Below are positions 33,142 to 45,482 of a stretch of DNA of 64,000 nt, one piece after another. The DNA lies in the NCBI GenBank assembly GCA_029851415.1, contig CM056743.1, positions 76,092,186-76,156,185 on the forward strand, written 5' to 3'. A program made the translations under genes and the position numbers. A model generated the notes under the pieces. The model was not told the DNA's origin. It saw only the letters and a list, made by a program, of their open reading frames with translations, and did no database searches. The DNA comes from Eretmocerus hayati. Taxonomy: Eukaryota; Arthropoda; Insecta; Hymenoptera; Aphelinidae. Numbering within the stretch: position 1 is the stretch's first letter; each line of letters starts with the position of its first letter.

Positions 33142-35533
33142 CGTATGACCATTTTGAGGTAGACACACCTTGGCCTTTTTTTTCTTTGCGAGGTACAAAT
33201 TGGATCGAAGTTGATTCTTACATGATTCGACCTTCTGCCTTGGATGGTGGAGTGAACAAATTGAGAAAATGGAAAATTCGATGCGAACGCGAAAACTTTT
33301 TTCGAAATATTCAAGAAAAATAACTTTGCGATACGGCATCGTGTAGCTCATAAAATTTTGAGTCCGAAATGACTTATCCGATAATTTTTTTATTACTCAA
33401 TATTCCAGGAAAACTCATGGAAAAAAGCTGATTTTGAATTTGCCACCACAATTGTCGCAGAGGTTAGACGCTTCACCCGTTCAGCAATGTTATTATTTTG
33501 GTCTTATGCCACGTGCTCTCGTTACTATTTTGGTGTTTAACCTATGATCACTTGTAGGTTATCAAACCACGACGTTCACGATGAAAACTCGAGATCGAGT
33601 GGCAATGATGATCGGCTTTATACCGCCGCAAAATATTAGATGCATTGAGCATGTATGTACTCTTGCAATTTCAAGTACAGGAGTCCTACAATGCGTTAAA
33701 AACTGTATAGTAGTCATGCGATCAAAACTCTCTAATGTGAATCGAAATTTGAACAATGCCGCATTCAATTCTGTTAGATAATAGTAATGCCGAGCAGATT
33801 CAGGTGGTGGTTCTCAATTTCAGAAATTTTATTGCTCAAATTCTGACTACAAAGTTTGAGAGGTATAAAAAATCCGAAAAATCGTGACTTTGAGTGCTTT
33901 CCCACGAAATCAGATTTCTATCAAGTGGGTGGGATTTTCGGAAATTGCAAACGTGAACCTACTAAAGAATGGTGATACCAAGCAGATTCGATTTTTGCAT
34001 TTTGATTATAGAAGTTTTGTCAGCTAAATTCTGACTACAAAGACTGAGATGAGTTTGCATCGAAGTGAATTGTAAGTTCGAGTAGCGACAGTAACCCGTA
34101 ACTGGGGAGTATAAGGAAATTATTTGAAAATTGTGACTCTGACTGCCCAGCTATGGAATCATGATTTTAAAAGGGTTTTTGAAGAATTCCACACCTGAAC
34201 CTACTGGAGATCGTAATATCAACCATATTCGAGTTTGAAATTTTAAGAAAAACTCACTCTTTTTTGAAAATTTTGATATCATGATTGGGGGAGTCAAATC
34301 CACAATTTTTGTCAAATATTTTCCTCCTCCTCAGCTACTGGATACCGGTTCAATTCATGTTCATGATCTACCATTGATGCAAACTTTTCCGAACTTCGTA
34401 GTCAAATTTTAGCCGACAGGACTTCTAAACTTGAAGAGCAATACTCGAATCTGCTTGGTATCACCAATTTCTGAGAGGTTCGTGCTTGAAATTTCCCGAA
34501 AACTCAGCCACTTTCAAGAACTTTGATATAACTCAACAGTCGAAACCACAATCTTTCGCGTATTCATTCACGCCCCTATTATGGGATACTGGCTAACTTA
34601 AGCCTATTATCTGTCTCACTATGATGCAAACTTTTTTCCGGCTTTGTGTTCAGATTCTGGTTGAGAAAATGTTCAGAAGTCTAAAGCAGTATTCGAACCT
34701 GCTTGGCATCACCATTCTCTAGTAGGTTCACGTTTGTAATTTTCGAAAAACCCACCCACTTTATAGAATTCTGATCTCGTGGGGAAGCACTCAAAGCCAC
34801 GATTTTGGGATTTTTTACTTCTCAAACTTTGTAGTCAGAATTTGGGCGATAGAACTCCCAAAATTGAGAGCCACCGCCTGAATCTGCTAGGCATCACTAT
34901 TATGCATCAGGTTTGAATGCGGCATTGTTCAAATTTCTATATACATTAGAGAGTTTTGATCGCATGACTACTATACAGTTTTCCACGCATTGTTGGACTC
35001 TTGTACTTGAAATTGCAAGAGTACATGCTCAATGCATCTAGTATTTTGCGGCGGTATAAAGCCGATCATCATTGCCACTCAATCTCGAGTTTTGATCGTG
35101 AACGCCGTGGTTGGATAACCTACAAGTGATCATAGGTTAAACACGAAAACAATAACAAGAGCACGTGGCATTACAACTAAACAATAACATTGCTGAACGG
35201 GTGAAGCGTCTAACCTCTGCGACAATTGTGGTGGCTAATTCAAAATCAGCTTTTTTCCATGAGTTTTCCTGGAAAATTGAGTGATAAAACAATTATCGGA
35301 CAAGTCATTTTGGACTCAAAATTTGATGGGCTACACGATGCCGTATCGCGAAGTTATTTTCCTTGAATATTTCGGAGAAAATTTCTTCGTTCGCATCGAA
35401 TTTTCCATTTTCTCAATTTGTTCACTTCACCATCCGAGGGAGAAGGTCGAACCATGTAAAAATCAATTTCGATCAAATTTGTACCTCGCAGAGAAAAAAT
35501 GCCAAGGTGTGTCCACCTTAAAATGGTCATACG
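33142..35533. mobile_element. 2.4-kb palindromic foldback element
   Basis: Ends CGTATGACCATTTT (left) and AAAATGGTCATACG (right); centre near 34,337. Arms of about 1.2 kb match throughout with scattered differences. Mirrored landmarks are GATCATCATTGCCACTC with GAGTGGCAATGATGATC, and TTCAGCAATGTTATTAT with AATAACATTGCTGAA. No transposase frame. Bordered by TA runs on both sides, consistent with insertion at TA. Confidence 0.85.
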
Positions 35534-35553
35534 AGATATATGTATATATATAT

Positions 35554-38500
35554 TAGGGTGGTCCTTATTTCCCAAGTTTCACAGATCCTTTCTCCCCCCT
35601 TCTGGATACCTTCTTTGAGCCGAAAAAACATGGGGTAATTTTCCCCGAGCCCCTAGAGAGTGATTTAATAGTGCCTCAAAGAGCATCTTGCTTTGAAACT
35701 CAAGTAAAGAATGACGCTTTTTGTGATTTTCCTGTCCCTATGTTCGAGCTCTTAAAACTTGGTGTTTCTTCGCGAATGTGAAAGTGGGGATACATGTTCT
35801 CACGTAAAATTTGATGCTGAATCGAATTTTATCGTGACATTTGAAATAGGATGCCACCCAATACTCGTAAATTGCGTTTTCCGACGCGGAAAACATTCTT
35901 AGCGCGACTTTTTCATCTCATTCGAGTGTCTCAGGCGTCACTTACTCCCTCAAGATTAATCTAAACCACCTTTTTTCATGTAAAAAAAGACGCTCAATCG
36001 GAATCCATCGTTATTTCCTAGGTATTATGTCGGCTAACGTGAGGAAAATGCGTTTTTCCACTGAGAAAGCACCCTAAGCGCGTCCATCACGCGGGAATCG
36101 AGTGTCTCAGGCTTCACCCCCTCCTCGAGATTGATCTTAATGACCTGATCCCAAGAAAAAACCACGTTGAATCGAAATTCATCATCATTTCTCAGTAACA
36201 ACGATGCCTAACGTGGAACAAATGCGTTTTTCCACCCAGAAAGCATCCTAAGCGCATCTTCCACCCCCGAATTGAGAGTTTCAGGCGTCACTCACTCTCT
36301 CGAGACTAATGTGAATTGACCAAAATGTCTCTTCCGTTCGATTCGAGGGTCTCAGCAGTCACTGACTCACGTAGGAATGGTCAGAACGTTCCAAATCCAT
36401 GCCAAATCAGAGTTCACCATCATCTCTGCCGTAAAATTGGTCCCTGTAAAGAGACCTAAGGGAGAGTTCCTGCCAAAATCGAAAAACTGTCTCACTTGGC
36501 CTCATATGGGATTTTCGGGATCCGTGACAAACTCTCTTCACAACCATTCCTGAAGGCGCTCACTATCGTATGAAGATCTAGGCTGAATCGAATTCGTCAA
36601 TGGCGTCTTGTTGAAATCACCTCCAATCAGCGCGAGATAAAAGTATCTCGTACGAAAACGTCTATGCACTCCGGCCGCCTAATCCAGAAAGAGATCAATC
36701 GGGCTTACTCTAACCCAACTCTCACGGGTAAGGTCTCTATCTCACGCGAAGACTGTAGCGCCCCTTGCTCGTGCGTTGCGGCCGGTCATCGAACCAAACC
36801 TTACACGCTTCGCAATCCTGGCATTCTATGTGAAAATGGGATCCTATGGCCGCTCCAGTAGTCCAGGCCCTGCTCCCAGCCTTTTGTCAGCGTCGATTCA
36901 CGTCGGTCGTTTTGGCAGTTAACGACGAGCAACGTCAAGCTGTCATGAAATTTTAGTGAGTTGCGAATAAGTAGGTCCCTGGGGAACCGATCGAGATTCT
37001 GGAATCACAATGCTTCCCTAAATTACTCTCTGGTATACTTTCAAGTCTGAATCCATGTCGAATCTGACTATACAAAAGAGTCTTCTGCTGTGACCATGAT
37101 TTCCAGAGCCAAAATATACCAGAATAGTATATTATGATACAAGGGCGTAAACGATGGTTTTCGCAGTTCGAGTGACTTTTTTAGGCCCGAACCGCAGATG
37201 AGGGTCTAAATAGTCATGAGAAGGAGGGAATCATTGCGCCCGAGTAACATACTATGTTTTTTGATCTTCTGTGAGCAAATGGGAAGCGAAAAACAGTGTG
37301 CAAATTACTCATTTGCGCACAGATGATCAAAAACCCAGTCACATTCTATACAGCTAAGTTTAACAAGGGATAAAAGACAGTATCCAGATGCAAGTAAGAT
37401 GACCGTTCTGAAAAAGATGAGGGTCGAAGAGGAAAGATCTTCATAATTTTATGAGTCGAGGACTCGTGTTATGTTGTTAACTTGAGTCACTCGATATCTC
37501 CACTCTTGTTTATAAATGCATCTCCCTAGTCAAAGCGTGATGAAGAGGATCGACTATTCCATCCGAATCAGATATCGTAAACTTTTTTTTCCAATAGGTG
37601 CCTGAGGTGTAAATCCTTTTGACTCATGATATCCCTATTTGTGTCGAGTGTCAAAATGTTCTGGTGGAGAATGATGACTGAGTTCTTGAAGGATCACAAT
37701 GGTTTGTAGGGACTTTGAGCTGGCTCTCAAATTGACTCGGTTGATTCCAGACTTTTTATGAATTTTACCCAGGAATTCGTCATCTTTCGTAGATCTCGGT
37801 GCATTCTGGAGGAAAAACGGATTTTTTCACGTTAAGCGTCGTTGTACCCAAAAAATAACGATGAATTGTAGTTCAGCGTAGATTTTTACATAAAATCAGG
37901 TCGTTTAGATCAATCTCGAGAGAGTAAGTGACGCCTGAGACACTCGATTCCCGCGTGAAAGATGAGCTTAGGGTGCTTCCTTGGTGGAAAAACACATCTT
38001 TCTCACGTTAGGCGACATTATACCCAGGAAATAAGGATAAATTCTAATTCAGCGTGTTTTTTACATGAAATTAGGTCATTCGTATTGATCCCGAGAGAGT
38101 GAGTGACGCCTGAGACACTCGATTCGGGCGTGGAAGACTCGCTTAAGGTACTTTCTCGGTTGAAAAACGCATCTTTCTCACGTTAGGCGACATTATACCC
38201 AGGAAATAAGGATGAATTCTAATTCAGCGTGTTTTTTCACATGAAATTATGTCATTTGTATTGATCTCGAGAGAGTGAGTGACGCCTGAGACACTCGATT
38301 CGGGCGTGAAAGACTCGCTTAAGGTGCTTTCTCGGTGGAAAAACGCATTTTCTCACGTTGGGCCACATTCTACCTAGGAAATAACGATGGATTCTAATTC
38401 AGCGTCTTTTTTCACATGAAAATAGGTGGTTCAGATTAATCTTGAGGGAGTAAGTGACGCCTGAGACACTCGAATGAGATGAAAAAGTCGCGCTAAAAAT

Positions 38501-38848
38501 GTTTTCCGCATCGGAAAACGCAATTTACGAGTATTGGGTGGCATCCTAGTTCAAATGTCACGATAAAATTCGATCCAGCATCATATTTCACGTGGGAACA
38601 TGTATCCCCACTTTTACATTCGCGAATAAACACTGAGTTTCAAGAGCTGGAACATAGGGACAGAAAAATCACAAAAAGCGTTATTTTTTACTTGAGTTTC
38701 AAAGCAAGATGCTCCTTGAGGCACGATTAAATCACTCTCTAGGGGCTCGGGGAAAATTTTCCCCATGTTTTTTCGGCTCAAAGAAGGTATCCAGAGGGGG
38801 GGGGGGGGAGAAAGGATCTGTGAAACTTGGGAAATAAGGACCACCCTA
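35554..38848. mobile_element. Foldback-type TIR element with repeated arms
   Basis: Left end TAGGGTGGTCCTTATTTC and right end GAAATAAGGACCACCCTA with inverted arms of about 0.9-1.0 kb. Within the arms a ~175-bp unit is tandemly repeated. CGCCTGAGACACTCGA lies near 37934, 38106, 38282 and 38458; its complement is near 35927 and, less well, at 36098, 36264 and 36345. Inverted ends built from direct repeats are the hallmark of Foldback elements. The middle (about 36,400-37,750) is unique and encodes nothing recognised. A G-run at 38797-38809 marks a length difference between the arms. Confidence 0.8.
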
Positions 38849-38909
38849 ATATATATATATTTGGAAATTCTAATTTCTAGCGGTATTCCTTATCCTCCTC
38901 TACTTGCAG

Positions 38910-39827
38910 GAGGTATTTCCGAACGATTCGTCCAATCATGTACGACAAATCTCTCCTTTTGGGTGGAAATTTTCTGTTTTCTCGTTGAATTGACCCAGTA
39001 CTCGAAAATTACCGATTTTCCCGGAGAATCACAGGTAAATCCTCTTGTTTGAGAATTATAGCATAATTCATGTCCAATTCGAAAGAAAGACACTGAAGAT
39101 CCCTGAGTTCCGTTGATGCATCGACAAGTAAAGCTGGAGTTTCGAGTCGTTTATCCGAGATTAGAGTCTCCAGATTCCCGGCACCGCGATCGCCATGGCG
39201 AGGCATTTTGCATTCGTGCCTAGCGATTGCAGCACCCCTTAACTGCCGATCTTCATCTCAAAGTGAGGGCCATGAGCCCGAGCCCGAGAGAACTCCAATG
39301 CGCATCATCAAAATTATGGAGAATTCCTAATCCTTAACTGTATTTCACAGGTAATTCTTCACAGATCTGGGGATCAAACCTGCGAATCATTTTTACCAGT
39401 AACAATCACAACACTTTCGTCCTCGCCTTCGATGAGACGTCACAATTGCACTTAATCTTCATTCTCAAGACAGTGTCTGGAAGAGGAATACGCCAATCAC
39501 CTACATTGGCTTGCAATGTTCATCCCTCGAAGAATTCCAACACTCTCAAATCAGAGTCCACCTCCTCCGTCAGATCTGAGAGGAAGAACTCGCTCAGAAG
39601 AATATCTACAAGCAAGTCAGGTGAGCTGGAGAATCGGATCATACCCTCATTTCCAAATTCTCCGGGTCCTATTTGTATTGGCTAGTGGGAGTGATTTTTT
39701 CCCAGGGATCATCAAGGCGTTTTTTGATCTTGGACCTCCCCCGCCCCCTCCAGTTCCTGTACAATTCCTCGAACGCAGAATTGTTCACGCGTATGAGGGA
39801 ATCTACGAAACCTTCAACTTTGAGTGA
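38910..39827 (+). CDS. Three 3'-terminal exons of an unidentified gene
   Basis: Predicted exons are 38910-39034, 39365-39620 and 39706-39827 (stop TGA 39825-39827). Splice sites are CTTGCAG before exon A, CACAG/GTAAAT after it, TTCACAG before exon B, GTCAG/GTGAGC after it, and TTTTTTCCCAG before exon C. Phases agree (0 then 1), and the joined frame has no stop until the end, which is unlikely by chance. The product is at least 166 residues. Exon B includes HNTFVLAFDETSQLHLIF and a Ser/Arg-rich basic stretch. Exon C has a Pro run (DLGPPPPPPVPVQF) and ends in an aromatic, acidic tail. Upstream exons would lie beyond the foldback element at 35,554-38,848. I do not recognise the family; retroelement origin is not excluded. 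Confidence 0.45.
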
Positions 39828-40769
39828 GCCATACAGTATCTTAATGAGATCGAGACTCTCATGCCCTCGTGGATTGTTTTTCTAGTAGATCCTATTATTC
39901 CCAGGATTGCACTCTATCGACTCTGCATGACACGTTTGTAGACGTCCCCAAAGCTAGCCCAGACAAGTCATGCCAAACCAAAAATAACTGTGCCAACAAT
40001 TACTACTTTTCTATTGCTAATTCATTACCACACAGCGGATTCTATTGCTCTTTCCGTTCTCAAGAAATGGAGTCCTGGTCTAGTGGAAGCTGAAGCTAGT
40101 CCGAACATTCATGAAAGAGCCGTGTTACGGGATCGTGTTATGACTCATTTCTTGTTACTTTTTTATTGCTCTAAGAATCTACAAACAAAATGGCGTTGAG
40201 TTCAAAAATGGTGTAGTTATAACGCTTTTGGGCTAAAATCGTATGAAACTAGCCCAGGCATGGATTAAAAAGGGAACCTGCAGGTATGAGACTCGACTGA
40301 TACTTCATCACTTTTTTATTGCTCGAAGAATACACGAACTAATGGCGCCGAAGTCAAAACTGGCCGAAGTATGGCTGAGGGAGTGGACGGAAATCAGCGA
40401 AACTGGTGAAAATACTCGGAATACTCAGTTTAGGAGACGACTAGTGGCGAGTTAATGACCAATTCTGTCAGCCAAACACGTGCCATACATTCACAAGATG
40501 ATCGATGATGTGGAGATTGACCCCTCTGAGATTCCCGGGACCCTCAGGATTCATTACCGCCACGGTGGGTCGGAAACCCGAAAAAGTGGAAGGTGCGTAA
40601 ACATGGGATTCTCTTTTCGGATATGTTTTGGGCTATTCTTGCGGTCATTTCCCAATGAGAATCAAAGAAATCTGTGGGAATTCGAAAAAAATTGATTTTT
40701 CTAAATGGTGTCATGTTTTTTCATAATAGTCGAGTGAGTAAGTCCCGAAAATACGCTTCCTTTCAGGAG
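39828..40769. other. Non-coding stretch with a ~100-bp direct duplication
   Basis: Presumed 3' flank of the preceding gene. CTTTTTTATTGCTC followed by AAGAAT recurs at about 40157 and 40310 with related flanks. Short frames at 40243-40455 and 40480-40695 have no supporting features. Confidence 0.3.
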
Positions 40770-41723
40770 TAACCGCCTAAACTCTTCCAAACCCTCCAAA
40801 TTTGGGCTGAAATGACAGGTGGCACATCCAATAGTCGATATTGATAAGAATTATCGTCCAAAAATTGGGAGTAGGCATGAATAAACAATAAAAACATGCA
40901 TTCTCCCGTCATTTTCTCGGTTCTTTCTCATTATTAGTCGGAAAATATCCGTTTTTCGAGAAAACTTGTTCAGAGGTAATTTGTAGATCTCTAAACGGTC
41001 TACAAGATTTGTTCATACACTTTTTCCCGTAAAATGCGTATTTTTGGAGTTATTCTTGGTTTAAGTTATAGTCAAATTTGTTTAAATAAATTTACCGAAA
41101 TTGTTTATAACGGGTACAGATTATTTTCCCTAGGTCATTGAGTCAATTTGGGAAAGGAATGGTCTCCTGGTATTTTATTTTAAAATTGATCGTTTTCGAG
41201 TAATGAGGAGAGCAAATTCCGCGACTTCTAACCCTCAATGCGGTGCTTTCATGACAGCACTTTGACTTGGAAGTTGCGGAATCTGCTTTTTCTCATGACT
41301 CGACAACGATCAAACTTAGGAAAAAATACCAAGAGGGCTTTTCTTTTCAAAACTGACTCAATTATCTAGAAAGAATAATTTCAACCCATTATAAACGATT
41401 TTAGCGAATTCATTTGAACAAATTTGATTATAACTTCAAGAATAACTCCAAAAGGGTGCATTTTACAGGAAAAAGTGATCGGACCAATCTTGTAGATCGT
41501 TCAGAGATCTACAAATGACCTCCGAACAAGTTTTCTCGGAAAACCAATATTCTCCGACTTATAATGGAAGAACCGAGAAAAGGACGGACAAATGCATTTT
41601 TTTATTGTTCATTCATGCCTAACCCCAATTTCTGAACAATAATTCTTATTAATATTGATCGTTGAATGTGCCACCTATCATTCGAGCCCGAATTCGGAGG
41701 GTTTGGATGAGTTTAGCGGGTTA
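40770..41723. mobile_element. 954-bp palindromic MITE-like element
   Basis: Ends TAACCGCCTAAACTC and GAGTTTAGCGGGTTA; centre near 41,247. Arms mirror each other for most of their length (for example GTAGATCTCTAAACGGTCTAC with GTAGATCGTTCAGAGATCTAC). No coding capacity. No target duplication was established. Confidence 0.8.
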
Positions 41724-41852
41724 GTGGAGAGGTGCCGAAATGTCCCCCAGACCGAAGTTGGCTGCGGACGGTCCAGTTAACATAAGGACGCCTGTGAGGT
41801 GCATTCGGTAACTCCAACGTGACTTTCGACTTGGGCAGACACCCCTTGTCTA

Positions 41853-42779
41853 CACTGAGAAAAAAATAAAACAGAAAGAGCTGGAGACCCGGGCAGTTTC
41901 TGCTTGAGAGCCAAGCAGAATCTGCTTGGCTTGTCGGGTAGACGTCAAGTGCGGTATACGTCCTGTGCAAATCATACGATTGCTGTGGAGCGATTCGATG
42001 AAATGATCTGAAATTTTTTGTACACATAGTTAGAAAGCTTTGCTTCCGTGCTGTGGAAGATTCGTACCGAAAAATGCTTCCATGAAAGAAAAATCATGAG
42101 ATTTCTCATCATTTTCGGGTGTTTCTCGCCATGCTCGGTCGCGGGAGGCATAATTTTCGACATGCGAGGAAGTTTTTCAGTGTTCAACCATGACAGAACT
42201 CAAAGCGAGAAAGTTGTTCAGAATTGTGTAAATAATGTTGACCACTCATGTCTCGATCGAATAGTGCAAATGAAAAAGAGTTTCAGTAGTTTTCGTACAC
42301 GGCTCCCGGCGGCTGCCGAGTACAAAATCAAGACGCCTCGCTAAACAATCTCAAAGAAATTCCCACAACTTTCTCTCTATTGCATCATTTGATCTAAATC
42401 TTGGAGACTAACATTATTTATACAATTCTGAACAACTTTCTCGCTTTGAGTTTTGTCATGGTTGAAAACTGAAAAAGTTCCTCGCATGTCGAGAATCATG
42501 CCTCCCGCTATCGATCATGGCGAGAAACACACGAAAATGATGAGAAATCTTATGATTTTTCTAATTTTTCTGGAACCATTTTCTGGCACAAATCTTTCAC
42601 GGTGCGAAAGCAAAGCTTTCCAACTATGTGTATTCAAAATTCCAGGTCATTCCATCCAGTCGTTTCACAGCAATCGTATGATTTGCACAGGGCGTGTACC
42701 GCGGTTGACGTCTACCTGACAAGCCAAGCAGATTCTGCTTGGCTCATCCAGCTCTTTCTGCTTTGTTTTGTTTTCAGTG
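41853..42779. mobile_element. 927-bp palindromic element with TA target duplication
   Basis: Ends CACTGAGAAAAAAATAAAAC and TTTTGTTTTCAGTG, flanked by TA on both sides (41851-41852, 42780-42781). Arms of more than 400 bp mirror each other (TGCCTCCCGC/GCGGGAGGCA, AAGCCAAGCAGA/TCTGCTTGGC). TA duplication suggests mobilisation by a Tc1/mariner-like transposase. Confidence 0.8.
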
Positions 42780-42781
42780 TA

Positions 42782-44678
42782 TTTGAGCTTGTTCTCGAGT
42801 GCGTAGGAGGTAATAACTGCTTTAATGATTGAATAACTCCGAGGCTCATTCTGAAGGTTCATTTTCGAAGTAAATTTAGTTGGAAACGTGATGAAAATCT
42901 AAAAAATTATGAGAAATCTTCAGCAACTCTAGGAACATATTCGAACTTATTGAACTTTGGTACTTTTAATGAATATAAAGGAAAAAAAATTGTAATTGTG
43001 TGATTCAGCTGTTCTTCGTCACAAAATCTGGAAAGAATCTGATAAATTTCTGTCAACACGATAAACTTATTAGAAGTCTTCATACGCTCATACTTTGAAT
43101 GAATATAAAGAAATCAATCATTTCAGATATCGAAATGTTCCTATTTCCGGTCATAAAAATCTGGATAGCTCAAACATCCCTGACAGAGCTAGAAATGTAT
43201 TTGAAGTCTCTGTCCACTTATAATTTTGATAAAAATGATTGGAACAAAGTATTTTCACTCCGAAATCTTGTCATTTCTGTTTTGCAACCACTCTTTCGAC
43301 TCATTGAGTGTCGAAAGATCTTTTTGAGAGTAGAAAACTAAGTCCCAAGTGAGCGGTTTGAGGAAATTTGTTTGCTAGTTTGTAGACCGGATTAACAGCC
43401 ATTATCGCACGTGTTTACGCTCGCTGAGGTGGGGAGACATGATATATTCCAATCAAAATTTGCTACTCAACGAGGAATCCCTTTCCAAAACTCACACAAT
43501 GGGGCTTTCGAACATTCACATTCATTTCGCATTCGATTCTGTATTGATGCCATATCACGCAGATTCGAATGAAATGTCGCTGCTTCGGGGAGAATTTCTC
43601 CATTGCGAGAAATGTGGAGTCTGCAATTTCCTCTTTTTTGGCATCGCGAATATCACGGCCGTACAGATTACTGTGAATGGTATGAAGCGGACCCGAAGTG
43701 CAATTGTCAGCCATGAAACATTCAGAAAAAATTGGAAAATCTGTGGCAGTAATTAAAAAAAAAAACTAAGATAGCGTGCAGTTCTCACACAGCTATTCTA
43801 ATCAAAGTCAGGCATATTTGTTGTAGACCAATATAGTACATTACGCAACTAGGGAGTAAAGGCGGACGAGTCCCTCCCAGGCGGGCATTAGCGCTCGAGG
43901 CGCAGCCGAGAGCTATTAAAACCCGGGAGTTGGTCGTCCTATACTTCCCAGATACGTATTATACTTTTTGCAATCATGCGCGTAAAGTTAGTGCGTAAAG
44001 ACCACTTTTTGGTTGCGTAAGGAAAATTTTCCAGCACATTGAATCGCAAGAAATATCGTGTGAAACGACTTGAGTAACTCTTCACGCACTCGCTAAGGCT
44101 CGTGCGTGAAGTTGCGACCCTCGTGTGTAAAAATTTCCGGCAATGCGTAAAGAATCGAAGTTGTTTTGTAATATATTATTTTACTATGAGTGAACGAAAA
44201 TTCGCGTCACTCATGTACCGCGAAGCGAAAGTAAAACGCGTCTTTTAGTCCCTAATCGTGAAAATGAACATTCCAAACTCCTCTAGAAGTGCTCGAATTC
44301 GTATAAAATATCCCCATTCCCGTTTATGATTAGTGTTTTTGTTGGAACGGAGTAAAAGCTCATTTGATAGACACCTTTCGCAACTTGCGAAAAATCACTT
44401 TTCGTAAAATCAAGACAGCTTTACTTCGGTTGGTCAAAATTATACTTATCTTTGCTCATTTTGAACGCCTTAAGCTAAGCTTCAACACGAACTTCGATAC
44501 AGCCAAATAAATTAAAGTAGTATAAAGTAGACAAAAATCCTCTGAAAATCAGGGGGAGATGCATCCGAAATGCTCGACCGTCAAATACCGCGCGTAAACA
44601 AATGACGCGCTATGAGTTTTGTTAACCACAAAAAGTGCAATGTGATTCGGAGTGCCGCAGTCTTCCAAGTTCTTCGTT
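42782..44678. other. Non-coding stretch, possible small TIR element
   Basis: A 105-codon frame at 43439-43756 has a CxxC pair (HCEKCGVCNF) but no family match. At 43853 AACTAGGGAGTAAAGGC and at about 44245 TTTTAGTCCCTAATCGTG look like the inverted ends of a ~410-bp element. The last 400 bp precede the ATG at 44,679 and would be the promoter and leader of the gene there. Confidence 0.35.
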
Positions 44679-45048
44679 ATGGACAAGAGTGAAAAGGAAA
44701 AACCTGCGGGCCTTTATCGCGATGGCCGCTATTATAGTAAAAAAGATAAGACTAAGTCGGGAGAGTAAGTTGATGCCTTGACGTTATGATTGGTGACATT
44801 TGTGCTTTGTTGATATATTACATTCGTGTTATCATTTTACAGGAGATTCGATTGTAACTACAAAAGGAATGGTTGGAAAGAGTCGTGTATCCGCTTGAAT
44901 GATGGTACAATTAGGGTCAGTACTAAACCGCATACGTGCCAAGACTTGGTCGAAAAACGCGAGACTAGAGACAAATCAAAAAAGTTTTCTCAGCGAAATG
45001 CATGAGCAACGTCGGAGTAGCCCCCGTAGTCGACGCAATCTTGGTTGA
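44679..45048 (+). pseudogene. MULE/FLYWCH gene, exons 1 and 2
   Basis: Exon 1 (44679-44764) starts at ATG (MDKSEKEKPAGLYRDGRYYS) and ends at a GTAAGT donor. Exon 2 starts at 44843 after TTTTACAG, and the phases match (2). The two together give a FLYWCH-like zinc-binding pattern: GRYYSKKDK, then FDCNYKRNGWKESC and KPHTC. FLYWCH fingers commonly precede MULE-type transposase domains in insects, which fits the exons far downstream. In exon 2 the frame meets a stop at 45003-45005. The neighbouring frame continues MULE-like (EQRRSSPRSRRNL) to a GTGAGT donor at 45049, so a single-base shift is likely. A decayed transposase or domesticated gene. Confidence 0.6.
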
Positions 45049-45261
45049 GTGAGTATATCCTAATTGTTTTCGATCTTCCATCCTTAACCACTCTCGATTA
45101 CTTATGATAATTATGATTATTACTTATAATTTATATAATCAATACTTATAATTTTGAAATACCTTAATACGCATCTTTGGTCTGGATTTCCATATAAAAA
45201 TTCATTCTCCTGCCGCCGTGCCTCAAAAGTTCATGAAATCTTTTGTGAGTCTCTCCCAAAT

Positions 45262-45309
45262 ACTGGGCCCGTTGAATTGACGAGTAGAAGTCAAGTCAAC
45301 GGGCCCAGT
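45262..45309. repeat. Short hairpin with GC-rich 14-bp arms
   Basis: ACTGGGCCCGTTGA (45262-45275) and its exact complement TCAACGGGCCCAGT (45296-45309) enclose 20 bp. It lies in a presumed intron of the MULE-like gene. It is too GC-rich for its surroundings. Confidence 0.75.
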
Positions 45310-45379
45310 CCTATTCTAGCGTCATTCATTGGTTCGTTTTGAGTCTCAACATTCTAACACTGTTCAATATCCACTATAG

Positions 45380-45482
45380 GCACTCAGACGCTGCTGTAAA
45401 TATGAAAACCGAAAATGCCTACAAAGTTGGTAGATATCACAGGACAAGCACAAGCTGCCAGTCCCCCATCGTAAAACCGTAA
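45380..45482 (+). pseudogene. MULE/FLYWCH gene, exon 3 remnant
   Basis: After CCACTATAG the frame reads HSDAAVNMKTENAYKVGRYH, resembling the segment between finger and catalytic domain of insect MULE proteins (usually RHPDAA...Y.NV.R...R). It ends at a stop at 45480-45482. Confidence 0.45.
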
